Shown here in pieces: positions 26,951 through 35,594 of a DNA stretch of 64,000 bases. The notes under the pieces were generated by a model that was not told the origin of the DNA, did no database searches, and was given only the letters and a program-made list of their open reading frames with translations. The stretch lies in assembly GCF_002795245.1 (NCBI RefSeq), contig NZ_PGVG01000019.1, positions 1 to 64,000 on the forward strand, written 5' to 3'. Numbering within the stretch: position 1 is the first letter of the stretch; each line of letters begins with the position of its first letter. Source of the DNA: Bradyrhizobium forestalis. Its GTDB lineage: Bacteria; Pseudomonadota; Alphaproteobacteria; Rhizobiales; Xanthobacteraceae. The translations under genes and the position numbers were made by a program.

Positions 26951-28558
26951 CTACATTCTGAAGACGCCGTAATGGGGCGCCGCGATGGGCGCATTGAGCG
27001 AGGCGCTAAGAACGATAGCAAGGGCGGTCCTGGTGTCCACCGGATCAAGAATTCCGTCGTCCCATATTTCGGATGTCGCATAGTAGGCGTTCGACCGCTC
27101 CCGATACTCTTCCACAATGGGCTGACGAATGGCCGTCAGCTCCTCTTCCGAAAGTCGCCTACCCCGGCACGCCAATTGCTTTGCCTTGACATGTGTGAGC
27201 ACGCCCACCGCTTGTTCGGCGCCCATTGCTGAGATCTGAGAGTTCGGCCAGGAAAACAAAAAGCGTGGGTCAAAGGCCCGTCCTGCCATAGCGTAGGTGC
27301 CGGCTCCATGGGAGCTGCTGCAAATGAGCGTGAATTTGGGCACAGACGCTCCAGCCACCGCCATGATCAACTTAGCGCCATCCTTGGTTATGCCTCGCCT
27401 TTCGTAGTCTCGGCCAACCATGAAACCGGTGGTATTCTGCAGGAAGAGAAGGGGTGTTCGGTTCTTGTCGCACAACTGAATGAAATGAGCACCTTTCAGT
27501 GCGCTTTCGCTTAGGAGCACACCATTGTTCGCCAGGACACCGATTTGATAGCCGTGGAGCTGTGCAAAGCCGCACACCAGAGTCTCGCCGTAGCAAGGCT
27601 GATATTCGTGGAAGCGACTGCCATCCACCAGACGGGCAATGACCTCTCGCATCTCGAGCTGCGCGCGTGGATCCCTTGGAAGGATACCATACAGTTCTGA
27701 CACGTCGTAGGCCGGCGGCTCCGGGGCGGCCCGGTTGATCAGGGTCTTCGCGGGCTGATGGAAGCGAGCGATGAGGTCACGAGCGATCGCAATCGCATGT
27801 GCCTCGGACCTGGCGAGATAGTCGCACGTCCCCGATACGCGGGTGTGCACGCGGCCGCCACCAAGCTCTTCGGCAGTAACTACCGCGCCGGTGGCAGCCT
27901 TGACAACCGGGGGGCCGCCGAGAAAAATCGCTCCCGTGCCCTCGACGATAATGTTGTAGTCACTGAGTGCCGGAACGTAGGCGCCCCCCGCGGTGCAATG
28001 ACCCATTGCGATAGCGACCTGCGGCACTCCCATCTTCGAGAGTATGGACTGGTTCCGAAAGATTCGTCCGGCATGGTATTTATCCGCAAAGAACTCGGCT
28101 TGCATCGGTAGGAAACCGCCAGCGCAATCACACAAATGAATCACAGGCAGGTGATTCTCGATCGCTATGTCCAAAGCTCGCACGATCTTCTTGACCGAAT
28201 GCGGATACCAGGCCCCCCCTTTCACACTGGGATCATCCGCGTGAACGATAACCTCGCGACCAGCAACGATTCCTAGGCCAACGACTTGGGCCGCACTCGG
28301 CACCTCACCGTCGTACGCCCTGTTGCCAGCCAGCGTCGAGAGCTCCAGGAACGGCGTATCAGGATCGAGTAATGCCTCGATCCGATCACGAACGAACATC
28401 TTGTTCTGCTGCTGCAGCCGCTCGATTTCTCGCGCTGGCCGGTCGAAGCGGATGGCATGCTGGAGCGCCTTCAACTCGGTTGCAAGCCGCTTATTGTGAA
28501 GTTCGTTGGCGCGAAACCCTTCCGATCTCGGGTCTACCAGAGAGGCGATCCGCTGCAT
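26951..28558 (-). CDS. Acyl-CoA carboxylase, carboxyltransferase (beta) subunit
   Basis: The 535-aa protein has both crotonase-like halves of a biotin-dependent carboxyltransferase: N-terminal half with LSTLAGNRAYDGEVPSAAQV, MGHCTAGGAYVPALSDYNII and FLGGPPVVKAATG; C-terminal half with LQNTTGFMVGRDYERRGITK and SSHGAGTYAMAGRAFDPRF. The pattern is nearest methylcrotonyl/geranyl-CoA carboxylase beta subunits. It transfers CO2 from biotin to an acyl-CoA. It ends an operon of biotin carboxylase, carrier and carboxyltransferase with 1-bp spacings. The acyl substrate cannot be set from sequence. Confidence 0.88.
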   Translation of the reverse strand: MQRIASLVDPRSEGFRANELHNKRLATELKALQHAIRFDRPAREIERLQQQNKMFVRDRIEALLDPDTPFLELSTLAGNRAYDGEVPSAAQVVGLGIVAGREVIVHADDPSVKGGAWYPHSVKKIVRALDIAIENHLPVIHLCDCAGGFLPMQAEFFADKYHAGRIFRNQSILSKMGVPQVAIAMGHCTAGGAYVPALSDYNIIVEGTGAIFLGGPPVVKAATGAVVTAEELGGGRVHTRVSGTCDYLARSEAHAIAIARDLIARFHQPAKTLINRAAPEPPAYDVSELYGILPRDPRAQLEMREVIARLVDGSRFHEYQPCYGETLVCGFAQLHGYQIGVLANNGVLLSESALKGAHFIQLCDKNRTPLLFLQNTTGFMVGRDYERRGITKDGAKLIMAVAGASVPKFTLICSSSHGAGTYAMAGRAFDPRFLFSWPNSQISAMGAEQAVGVLTHVKAKQLACRGRRLSEEELTAIRQPIVEEYRERSNAYYATSEIWDDGILDPVDTRTALAIVLSASLNAPIAAPHYGVFRM

Positions 28559-28559
28559 T

Positions 28560-29063
28560 CTAAATTCCTTCCTCTACAAGGCTAACAAGTACAGCGTCAC
28601 GCTCGAAGCTTTCGCCTTCTTTGAAATGAATGCGGCTGACGACGCCATGCTTTGGAGCGCGTATGATGGTTTCCAACTTCATGCTCTCGATAGTCATCAA
28701 GGCTGCGCCGCCGGCCACGGACTGTCCCGGCACAATGTTGATGGTTAACACCATCCCAGGAATTGGCGCACGGGCCATCAGCTGATTTGTTTCCGGGCTA
28801 GCCGAAGCAGGGGCCCGCATGGGATCGCGATAACGCAAACTGCGCGCCAGGCCCCGCATATGCAAATGGACAGTCTCACCATCAACAACGAATCTAACTG
28901 GCTCGGACTCACCTGCTATAGTGAGGGTACCGCGACGCTCAGTTTGGCGGGAGAACCTCAGTGAGGCAATCACCTCATTCTCCAAGCGAAGGCGATATCC
29001 GTCTTCGTGGCGTACAAGCCATACCGGATATTCTACGCCATTGACTTCAAAGCAGTGTTTCAC
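28560..29063 (-). CDS. Biotin carboxyl carrier protein
   Basis: The 167-aa protein ends in a biotinyl domain with IPGMVLTINIVPGQSVAGG and the biotinylation site TIESMKLETI (lysine ~129). The usual EAMKM is ESMKL here, a tolerated variant. The N-terminal 90 residues resemble the linker (BT) region of methylcrotonyl- or propionyl-CoA carboxylase alpha chains, so one alpha chain appears split into two genes. It is 1 bp from each neighbour gene. Confidence 0.85.
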   Translation of the reverse strand: MKHCFEVNGVEYPVWLVRHEDGYRLRLENEVIASLRFSRQTERRGTLTIAGESEPVRFVVDGETVHLHMRGLARSLRYRDPMRAPASASPETNQLMARAPIPGMVLTINIVPGQSVAGGAALMTIESMKLETIIRAPKHGVVSRIHFKEGESFERDAVLVSLVEEGI

Positions 29064-29064
29064 C

Positions 29065-30540
29065 TCAATTTCTCCAGCTTCCTAGCGCCGCGTGAAGCTC
29101 GGGTACAGCATCCGCGGAGTCTCGGACCTGTCTTGTCAGCAGAGCGGCTGCTGCCAAGAAGGGCGGCAGTGCGCCCCCCGAGCCACTCTCTGCAAGCAAC
29201 GGATTCGCGTCGAGATATCCCGTATGAACTTGGCCGCGTAGAAATCCCTCATCCGCGAGGATGCGCGCCAGGGAGCTCGCGTTTGTTTCACAGCCGAGAA
29301 GTACCAATTCCCGGATAGCGCGACCTGCCTTCTGCACAGCTTCCAAGCGTGTGGGCGAATGCACGATAATCTTCGCGAGCAAGGGATCGAATGCGGTCGT
29401 AATTCTCTGACCTTCCGAGATGCCACTGTCGATCCGTATGTCGTCGCCCTCCGGATACTCGAGCATAAGTATCTTGCCGGTTGTGGGTGCGTACCCTCGT
29501 TCCGGCGCTTCTGCACACAACCGGACTTCGATCGCATGACCACTTTGCAAGATGTCGGATTGCGAAAATCCGAGTTTACAGCCGGCGGCGGCATAGATTT
29601 GTTCGGCAACAAGATCGATGCCGGTGATCATCTCGGTCACTGGATGCTCGACCTGTAAGCGCGTGTTCATCTCAAGAAAATAGAACTCTGTTCCGTCAAA
29701 AATGAACTCAACAGTTCCGGCATTATGATAGTTGGCTGCACGCGTGATTCCGACCGCGGCGTCGCACAATCGTTGACGCATATCGGAGGTTAACGCTGGC
29801 GAGGGCGTTTCCTCGATGATCTTTTGGAATCGTCGTTGGACCGAGCACTCCCGCTCGAAAAGATGCAAAACGTGTCCGAACGTGTCGCCGAGCACCTGAA
29901 CTTCGAGATGCCGCGGATGTTCGATGTATCGTTCGACATAAAGCCGACTGCATCCGAAGTATCGCTGAGCCTCACTGCGAGCTTGCGCAATCGCGTCCTC
30001 CAGCGATCCGAGATCGCGCACAATCCGCATTCCCTTACCACCGCCGCCCGCCGAAGGTTTGACGAGCAAAGGGGCCCCGACTGCTCGCGCGCGAGATAAG
30101 AATGTCCCTGGATCGTCTTCTTCAACTGCGCAAGGTGCGACCGGAAATCCGTTCCGCTGGACGAAGTCGCGAGCGCGAATTTTATCGCCCATGAGTTCTA
30201 TGCTTTCGGGAGCCGGACCGATGAAGGTGATGCCAGCCTTTATAACCGCGCGGGCGCACTCGACATTCTCTGATAGAAAGCCATAGCCAGGGTGAAGGGC
30301 GCCGGCCCGCGCTTTGTGAGTAGCAGCGATGATCTGGGCGATATCGAGATATGCCGCAATGGGTGTACGCCCGCTGAGTGGTATAGCGGCGTCGGCCATC
30401 GAGACCGCGGGAGTGTCCGCATCGATCTCGTGGTACACGATTGCAGAGCGAAGCCCGAGCTTGCGTAGGGTCTTGATGATACGTACAGCAATCTCACCTC
30501 TATTAGCGATCAAAACTGTATCAAAGGGCAATTGCTTCAT
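29065..30540 (-). CDS. Acyl-CoA carboxylase, biotin carboxylase subunit
   Basis: An ATP-grasp enzyme of 491 aa that carboxylates biotin with bicarbonate and ATP. Seen are VLIANRGEIAVRIIKTLRKL, GALHPGYGFLSEN, VKPSAGGGGKGMRIV, FLERECSVQRR-type FERECSVQRRFQKIIEE, and FLEMNTRLQVEHPVTE. The frame opens at 30558 (MTKMWKMKQLPF), but family similarity starts at the third Met (30540). It lacks the fused biotinyl domain, supplied by the next gene. It is the first gene of the operon; motif C is ~650 bp upstream. Confidence 0.88.
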   Translation of the reverse strand: MKQLPFDTVLIANRGEIAVRIIKTLRKLGLRSAIVYHEIDADTPAVSMADAAIPLSGRTPIAAYLDIAQIIAATHKARAGALHPGYGFLSENVECARAVIKAGITFIGPAPESIELMGDKIRARDFVQRNGFPVAPCAVEEDDPGTFLSRARAVGAPLLVKPSAGGGGKGMRIVRDLGSLEDAIAQARSEAQRYFGCSRLYVERYIEHPRHLEVQVLGDTFGHVLHLFERECSVQRRFQKIIEETPSPALTSDMRQRLCDAAVGITRAANYHNAGTVEFIFDGTEFYFLEMNTRLQVEHPVTEMITGIDLVAEQIYAAAGCKLGFSQSDILQSGHAIEVRLCAEAPERGYAPTTGKILMLEYPEGDDIRIDSGISEGQRITTAFDPLLAKIIVHSPTRLEAVQKAGRAIRELVLLGCETNASSLARILADEGFLRGQVHTGYLDANPLLAESGSGGALPPFLAAAALLTRQVRDSADAVPELHAALGSWRN

Positions 30541-30558
30541 TTTCCACATCTTCGTCAA

Positions 30559-31207
30559 AAGCCAAGCCGACTTAGCCCTCGTTTAACGGCGCTGTCGTCA
30601 GGTGCGACGGCGGCCTGCCCATGGGGTGCCGGCTTGGAAGAGTTGAATTGCTTCGGAGCCTGCGGGCCGAGGGACTCGGGGAGTTCCGATGGTCGAATTC
30701 GAGCTGCAAAAGGTCGTAACGCGCAGCTCTCTCAAGCCGCAGGTCGCCATTGATGCTTGATTACAGACGGCCCGGCCTGCTTACTTATGGAACTGTTGAT
30801 CAACTGCGCGCGCTCCTGTTCGTTGGCATGGTCATCAGCCTCCTTGGCGATCAGCACGATGATCGCGGAAGGATGGTCTCCTCTCGCTTCTTCGCTGAAA
30901 CCGAGCGCCACATGCGCAAGCTCCTTCTCGTTGGAGCCAAAGATCCGACAAGCGCGGCGTGAAATCTCACCGGTAGGCGCTGCAGGCGAAGAGCCGCGTC
31001 CGTCCGCTGGCTGATGTATTTGACGAAAGTCTCTAATCCCCAGCGCATCAAGCCAGGAAACCGGTGGGCATTGAAGGTGCGACGGACCTTTCGTGGAAGT
31101 TCTCCGGGACAGGCTGGGGCGGAAAGTGCGCAAAAGATTGTGAGACATTCGCGATTCTCATTAGCCGAAAGCCGTTGGGTGGCCAGACACGGTCGCGCCT
31201 GCGTTAA
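30559..31207. other. Upstream region of the carboxylase operon
   Basis: A minus-strand frame at 30732-31148 contains a plausible helical segment (FGSNEKELAHVALGFSEEAR, SAIIVLIAKEADDHANEQER) but its first half is poor and it has no family match I know. It may be a decayed gene, and it is not strong enough to call. Confidence 0.25.
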
Positions 31208-31241
31208 GATCCTACAATCTGACGCCACGTGCGGTTCAAGC
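31208..31241 (-). promoter_or_regulatory. Repeated 34-bp motif, copy C (upstream of the carboxylase operon)
   Basis: The plus strand reads GATCCTACAATCTGACGCCA followed by CGTGCGGTTCAAGC. It differs from copy A at only four positions. On the minus strand, toward the operon, it reads GCTTGAACCGCACGTGGCGT then CAGATTGTAGGATC. Confidence 0.45.
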
Positions 31242-32126
31242 GTTATGTCGAGATCGGTACATTCCACCAACGACAGGGTGGATAGAACGACAGAAGGCGT
31301 CATCGGTGGCCGCTGAGAGGCCCAAGTCGAGCGGTGCGGAGATATGAAGAAGCGAGTTCGCTGCGCTTGAATGCTTTGCGCGGCTCACCGAATACCAAGC
31401 TATCATAGAAAGTGATCGACAGACGGCGACAAGTCGGCAATGTGGAGCGCGGCCTGCGGGCTCTTACACAGGACACGTGTCGCATTGTCTTCTTCCATTA
31501 GATGCTGTTCGTCTGCATGAGCGTGAAGAGAATGTTCTGCGACGGCAAACACTGGCCGCGTCGTGCTGAAGCGGTCCTGCGGTCGCGAGGTTTCGGGGCT
31601 CTACAGATGTGCGGTCGACAATCAAGCTCCTTGCTGCCAGTGTGTCATCCACGTCTCCTCGTTGGAAGGCAATACACGGGACTTTGCAACACTGTTAGCC
31701 AGCCGTGACGAAATCAAGCCGAGCTGTCGTCTAGGAATGCTCCGCGGTTACACGACAGACCGATCGCTCACGTGTAAGAGCTTGTGGTGCTGGCCGCGGC
31801 GATCTTCCGAAAAGGATGATGCGGCCCGTCATGAATTCTTGAACAGCCGATTGATCCGCCTTTCGTCTTCCTGCCTATGGCACGGGTGCCGCCCCGCGTG
31901 AGGCTTAGGCGAAACGAAAAGCCGATCTTGACTGTACGACGGGTGGACTCGTTACATCCATTGCCGGTTGTCAACGCGGGCGACGTGCATCGGATACGAT
32001 GCATACAAATGAACTAGAAGGGTCCTTGAGATCCCTTGATTCCGATCCTGTTGCGATTTCCGTTGCGGTGGAGCGATGCAGCTATATCCAGTGCGCGAGC
32101 GTTGTTTATCAAGGAGCGATACAAAA
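31242..32126. other. Long gene-free stretch
   Basis: About 0.9 kb with only short, frame-shifting open frames on both strands and a lower GC content than the right end of the window. No RNA gene or repeat was recognised. Confidence 0.4.
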
Positions 32127-32132
32127 TTGGTG

Positions 32133-32313
32133 ATGGGGACCGTGAAGTGGTTCAATGCAATCAAAGGCTATGGATTCATCAAGCCAGATGAAGGCGGTTC
32201 TGACGTGTTCGTGCACATATCTGCGGTCAACAAAGCGGCGCTGAGCGAACTGCCAGAGGGAGGCAAGATTAGCTCGAGGCAAAACATCGGCAGAAAACCT
32301 GCGCATTGGTTAA
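32133..32313 (+). pseudogene. Cold-shock protein (CspA family), internally deleted and frameshifted
   Basis: ATG 32133 (or GTG 32130 / TTG 32127; AAGGAG is at 32111) starts MGTVKWFNAIKGYGFIKPDE and GGSDVFVHISAVNKAAL, with both nucleic-acid motifs KGYGFI and VFVHI intact. After ...GGKISS (~32272) a few codons are missing and the standard ending RGKTSAENLRIG continues in another frame to a TAA at 32311-32313. In the starting frame translation would run on to 32387 with an unrelated tail, so a partly functional protein cannot be ruled out. Confidence 0.72.
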
Positions 32314-32937
32314 GCTCTGCTGTCGTGAGCCTCGATGCCACGAACGTTGCGCCTGCACTACCATGGCAAGTCGTCGCGAAGGTATGAAAAGCTAAAAGCC
32401 AGCCTGCAGTGCCGCGTGCTTGACGCCTGACACCTTGCGCGGGACGGGGCATAAACAAGCCAGGCGCACGAGACATCCGCTCATTTGGTTCATCCGGACA
32501 GCTGGCCAGGATCTTGAAGACCCCTACCTGGAACTTCACGCCCCGCTGAGGAGCAAGCAGCGTCAGATGTGGCCGCAGGGACAGCGACATCGTGCCAGAC
32601 CTGCCTGATCGCTCAAGTGTCGCGCGCAGCCTGTGCTGCCCCGCTGAAACATCTTTCATTCAATCGCACCGATAAGAAGACGGTAGCGATGGAAAAGCGC
32701 GCTTAGGAGGCGTGCAGCCAAGGCCGAAGTCGCTCATCTAAAAGCCTAGAAGGAAAGAGAGCGAGGGTCGCTCGCGCGAATGCCGAACCAGACTCCAAGA
32801 GGGCCACTCGGAGCGGGATCGGCCAGTTTTCCCGACCAGCGGCGTTGCGCCGACCAGGGACGACGACAGCGTTCGTGTTAACGAAGTAGTCGCGATGAGG
32901 TTGGCATGCAGGATGGCCTTCAAAGTCGTCGTGCCGA
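32314..32937. other. Intergenic DNA between csp remnant and recombinase cassette
   Basis: No gene or RNA recognised. The open frames seen are antisense or low-quality. Confidence 0.4.
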
Positions 32938-33227
32938 CGGCTGTTCGTCCGCACACTCGCGCCACACGTCGGGTTTGCTTCCGGATGCGCGATCACCATG
33001 ATCGCCAAGGCCGCTCTCGATCGCGTTGGAATCGAAGGTTGCGCCCACCGCGGCGCCCATATCTTCCGCTATAGCCTCGCTACAGAGCTTCTCCGATCTG
33101 GGGCGACCTTGTCGGAAATCGGACATTTGCTGCGGCACGAGAACCACGACACCACCTGGTTTACGCGAAGGTCGACATCGATGCGCTGAGAACATTGAGC
33201 CTGCCCTGGCCGGGAGGCGTGCAATGA
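32938..33227 (+). pseudogene. Tyrosine recombinase, C-terminal remnant (first of three)
   Basis: The frame reads FVRTLAPHVGFASGC, then AHRGAHIFRYSLATELLRSG and SEIGHLLRHENHDTT, the C-terminal catalytic box of a XerC-like integrase (His/Tyr replaces the usual LRH as IFRY). A single-base shift near 33160 moves the end (VYAKVDIDALRTLSLPWPGG, with the nucleophile Tyr) to another frame, which ends in a TGA at 33225-33227 overlapping the next ATG. The N-terminal two thirds is absent. Confidence 0.75.
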
Positions 33228-34129
33228 CCGATCAGCGCTCCGAACTCTATAAGTACCTGAGCATCCGCAAGGGGTTGGGATACAAGTACGAGCACCAGAC
33301 CCGTCGGCTCGCCGACTTCGTCGCCTTCATGGAGAAGCGCAAAGCCAGCATCATCACGATGAAGCTGGCAATGGAATGGGCAACGCTGCCGCCCGATCGT
33401 CATGCATCCTGGGCGTTGCGATTGAGCGACGTGCGCGGGTTCGCGCGCCATGTCGCCAACTTCGATCCGAGAACGGAGGTGCCGCCCGTCGGCATGCTGC
33501 CTGGATGGAAGCGCGCCAAGCCCTATGTCTACAGCGACGCGGAGATCGATGCGTTGCTGATGGCGGCGCTGGCTCTGCCGCCAGCGGACGGGCTGCGCCG
33601 ATGGACCTGCCATACCCTGTTCGGGCTGATCACGGTGACAGCATGCGCATATGAGCGTGATGACGTCGACCTCGACGCCGGCGTGCTGACGGTCCGGCTG
33701 ACCAAGTTCGGCAAGTCGCGGCTCGTGCCATTGCATCCGACGACGAGAACCGCGCTGCGCGACTACGCCGATCGGCGCGATGCGCTGCTCGGATCACGCT
33801 GCGGCTCGACCTTCTTCGTTGCCGAACAGGGAGGCCGCTTGCTGCACCAGTACGTTCATCGCTTCTTGCGATTGTCCAGAGAGATCGGGCTGCGGCGCCC
33901 AGGTGATCGTACCGGGCCACGCGTGCACGACTTCCGTCATCGTTTCGCCATCCGGACGCTGCTCGACTGGTATCGCGAAGGCAAGGACGTCGAGCAGCAA
34001 CTCCCAGCTCTCTCCACTTACCTCGGCCACGTCTGCGCGCGCGATACCTGCTGGTATCTCTCGGCCTGTCCCGAGTTGATGGAAGAAGCGGCGCGGCGTC
34101 TCGATCGGCGATGGGAGGTGACGCCATGA
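33224..34129 (+). CDS. XerC/D-like tyrosine recombinase (second of three), probably inactive
   Basis: The 301-aa protein has an N-terminal SAM-like domain (GYKYEHQTRRLADFVAFMEK) and a C-terminal domain with VHDFRHRFAIRTLLDWY (HxLRH-like box) and LGHVCARDTCWYLS, where the nucleophile Tyr would lie. In the segment TLFGLITVTACAYERDDVDL the family would have TG(M/L)RISEAL before ERDDVDL; about five codons, including the first catalytic Arg, appear deleted in frame. It overlaps both neighbours by ATGA, as in Tn554-type three-integrase sets. Confidence 0.72.
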   Translation: MTDQRSELYKYLSIRKGLGYKYEHQTRRLADFVAFMEKRKASIITMKLAMEWATLPPDRHASWALRLSDVRGFARHVANFDPRTEVPPVGMLPGWKRAKPYVYSDAEIDALLMAALALPPADGLRRWTCHTLFGLITVTACAYERDDVDLDAGVLTVRLTKFGKSRLVPLHPTTRTALRDYADRRDALLGSRCGSTFFVAEQGGRLLHQYVHRFLRLSREIGLRRPGDRTGPRVHDFRHRFAIRTLLDWYREGKDVEQQLPALSTYLGHVCARDTCWYLSACPELMEEAARRLDRRWEVTP

Positions 34130-35090
34130 AGCCCGCCCGCAACGTCGCCACGTTGATCGAGCGCTTCTTCACCGATCGCCTCATGCGCCAGCGCAATGTT
34201 AGCGCCCACACGATCGGCTCCTACAGGGACACGTTCCGGCTGCTGTTCATGTTCGCACAGGAGCGGCTGCGGTAGTTCCCATCGGCCCTGACGCTCGCCG
34301 ATCTGGATGCAACGTTCATCGGCGCGTTCCTCACCGATCTCGAGGTAAGCGCGGCGCCAGCGCGAAGACGCCTAACCTGCGTCTGACGGCCATCAGATCC
34401 TTCTTCAGGTTCGTGTCCTTCGAGGAACCGGCACACAGTGCGCTGATCCAGCGCGTGCTCGCCATACCGAGCAAACGCCACGACAAGCGACAGGTGCACT
34501 TCCTGACGCGCCCCGAGATCGAGGCGGTTCTCGCCGTGCCCGATCGAACGACGTGGCTTGGTCGCCGCGATCACACCTTGCTGCTGGTCGCTGCTCAGAC
34601 GGGCTTGCGCCTCTCGGAGCTGACTGCACACGTACGATGCGTCGATAAAGGGCAGAAGGAGCGAACCACTCCGCTGACCACACTGGCTCGGTGTGCGCTC
34701 CAGGCATGGCTCAAGGAACCGTTGCGGAAAGGAGCAACGGCGTTGTTCCCCGACGTGCACGGGGGCCGGCTCAGTGCCGACAGCGTCCAGTCCCTGCTGG
34801 GAAAGCATGTTCGTGTCGCTCACAAGAGTTGCCTGTCTTTGAAGGCCAAGAGCGTGTCACCGCACGTGCTGAGGCGCAGCGCTGCGATGGAACTGCTGCA
34901 GGCCGGCGTCGACTGCTCCGTGATCGTGCTGTGGCTCGGTCATGAATCGGTCGAGACGACGCAGACGTACCTGCACGCCCACCTCGCCCTGAAGGAAGCT
35001 GCCCTGGCGAAGCTCAAGCCGTACGAGCGCGGCAAGCGAACCCGCTTCCAGCCGAACGACCGCCTGCTCGCCTTCCTCGAGGCGTTGTGA
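34126..35090 (+). pseudogene. XerC/D-like tyrosine recombinase (third of three), broken
   Basis: From ATG 34126: MKPARNVATLIERFFTDRLM..., a TAG at 34273-34275, ALTLADLDATFIGAFLTDLE, a frameshift near 34360, then an intact open part from 34413 with TGLRLSELTAHVRC, HVLRRSAAMELLQAGVD and LGHESVETTQTYLHAH. A few codons also seem missing after LTAHV. The catalytic Arg, His/Arg box and Tyr can still be seen in the distal 225 codons. With the two genes before it this is a degenerate tnpA-tnpB-tnpC style recombinase cassette. Confidence 0.78.
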
Positions 35091-35192
35091 ACGACCGAAT
35101 GGAATGGGGCTGCCCTGCACGCGATCGACGGTGCCAGAGTGACAACGGCGTGCCACACCAAATCCGTTCGGCATAGTTCGGCGGCGGCATAA

Positions 35193-35330
35193 ACCGCCAA
35201 GCTCAACGACATCGATCCACAGGCTTGGTTCGCCGACGTGCTGGCCCGCCTGCCGGATCATCCTGCCAAGCGCATTCACGAAGTCATGCCCTGGAATTGG
35301 CGACCTCAGAACGTCGCTCACGCCGCATAA
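35193..35330 (+). pseudogene. 3' remnant of an IS66 transposase gene
   Basis: The frame TAKLNDIDPQAWFADVLARL, PDHPAKRIHEVMPWNW is the well-known C terminus of IS66 TnpC, ending in a TAA at 35328-35330. Nothing else of that element is recognisable to its left, so it is a second, older IS66 insertion. Confidence 0.75.
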
Positions 35331-35504
35331 GCGCGGTCAGCCACCCGCTCAAGACGACCTGACCAGGGGCCGTCACCGGACGCGTACCGCTGATCTCAAG
35401 TTCGGCCGAGTTTATGAAGGCGCACCGGAGAGCGCGGCGCCGAACTGCGCGCTCTCGCCGGCTCGCCCTATCGTTTCAGCGAATTTAGTTTTCCGTTTGA
35501 TTTG

Positions 35505-35537
35505 CCGTCAGCTTACGGACAGCCAAGCTGCTTATCT
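35505..35537 (+). promoter_or_regulatory. tts box (TtsI binding site) upstream of nopP
   Basis: GTCAGCTT at 35507-35514, then ACGGACAGCCAAGCTGCTTA, fits the rhizobial tts-box pattern (GTCAGcTTnnCGnnAGC...TA) recognised by the response regulator TtsI, which switches on type III secretion genes when flavonoids are sensed. It lies 88 bp before the nopP ATG in the right orientation. The match is by eye against the remembered consensus. Confidence 0.75.
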
Positions 35538-35594
35538 GCGGAGTCAGGTCTAATGACCTGAACACAATGCAACAGCCATAGGAGTGTGGTCGTC

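Noticed and set aside
26951..28558. Housekeeping acetyl-CoA carboxylase beta subunit (AccD)
   Set aside because: The protein has both N- and C-terminal carboxyltransferase halves in one chain and methylcrotonyl-type motifs; AccD has one half and a zinc ribbon.
30732..31148. 138-codon minus-strand gene upstream of the carboxylase operon
   Set aside because: One segment is helical and plausible, but the N-terminal half is poor, there is no ribosome site and both strands are equally open.
17257..31241. The 34-bp motif as group II intron domain V remnants
   Set aside because: The end ACGTGCGGTTC recalls the 3' strand of domain V, but the matching GAGCC strand and GAAA loop are missing and no reverse transcriptase debris adjoins the copies.
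17257..31241. The 34-bp motif as sigma-54 (-24/-12) promoter or NifA site
   Set aside because: TGGC and TTG occur, but the invariant GG-N10-GC spacing is off by one and no TGT-N10-ACA activator site is nearby.
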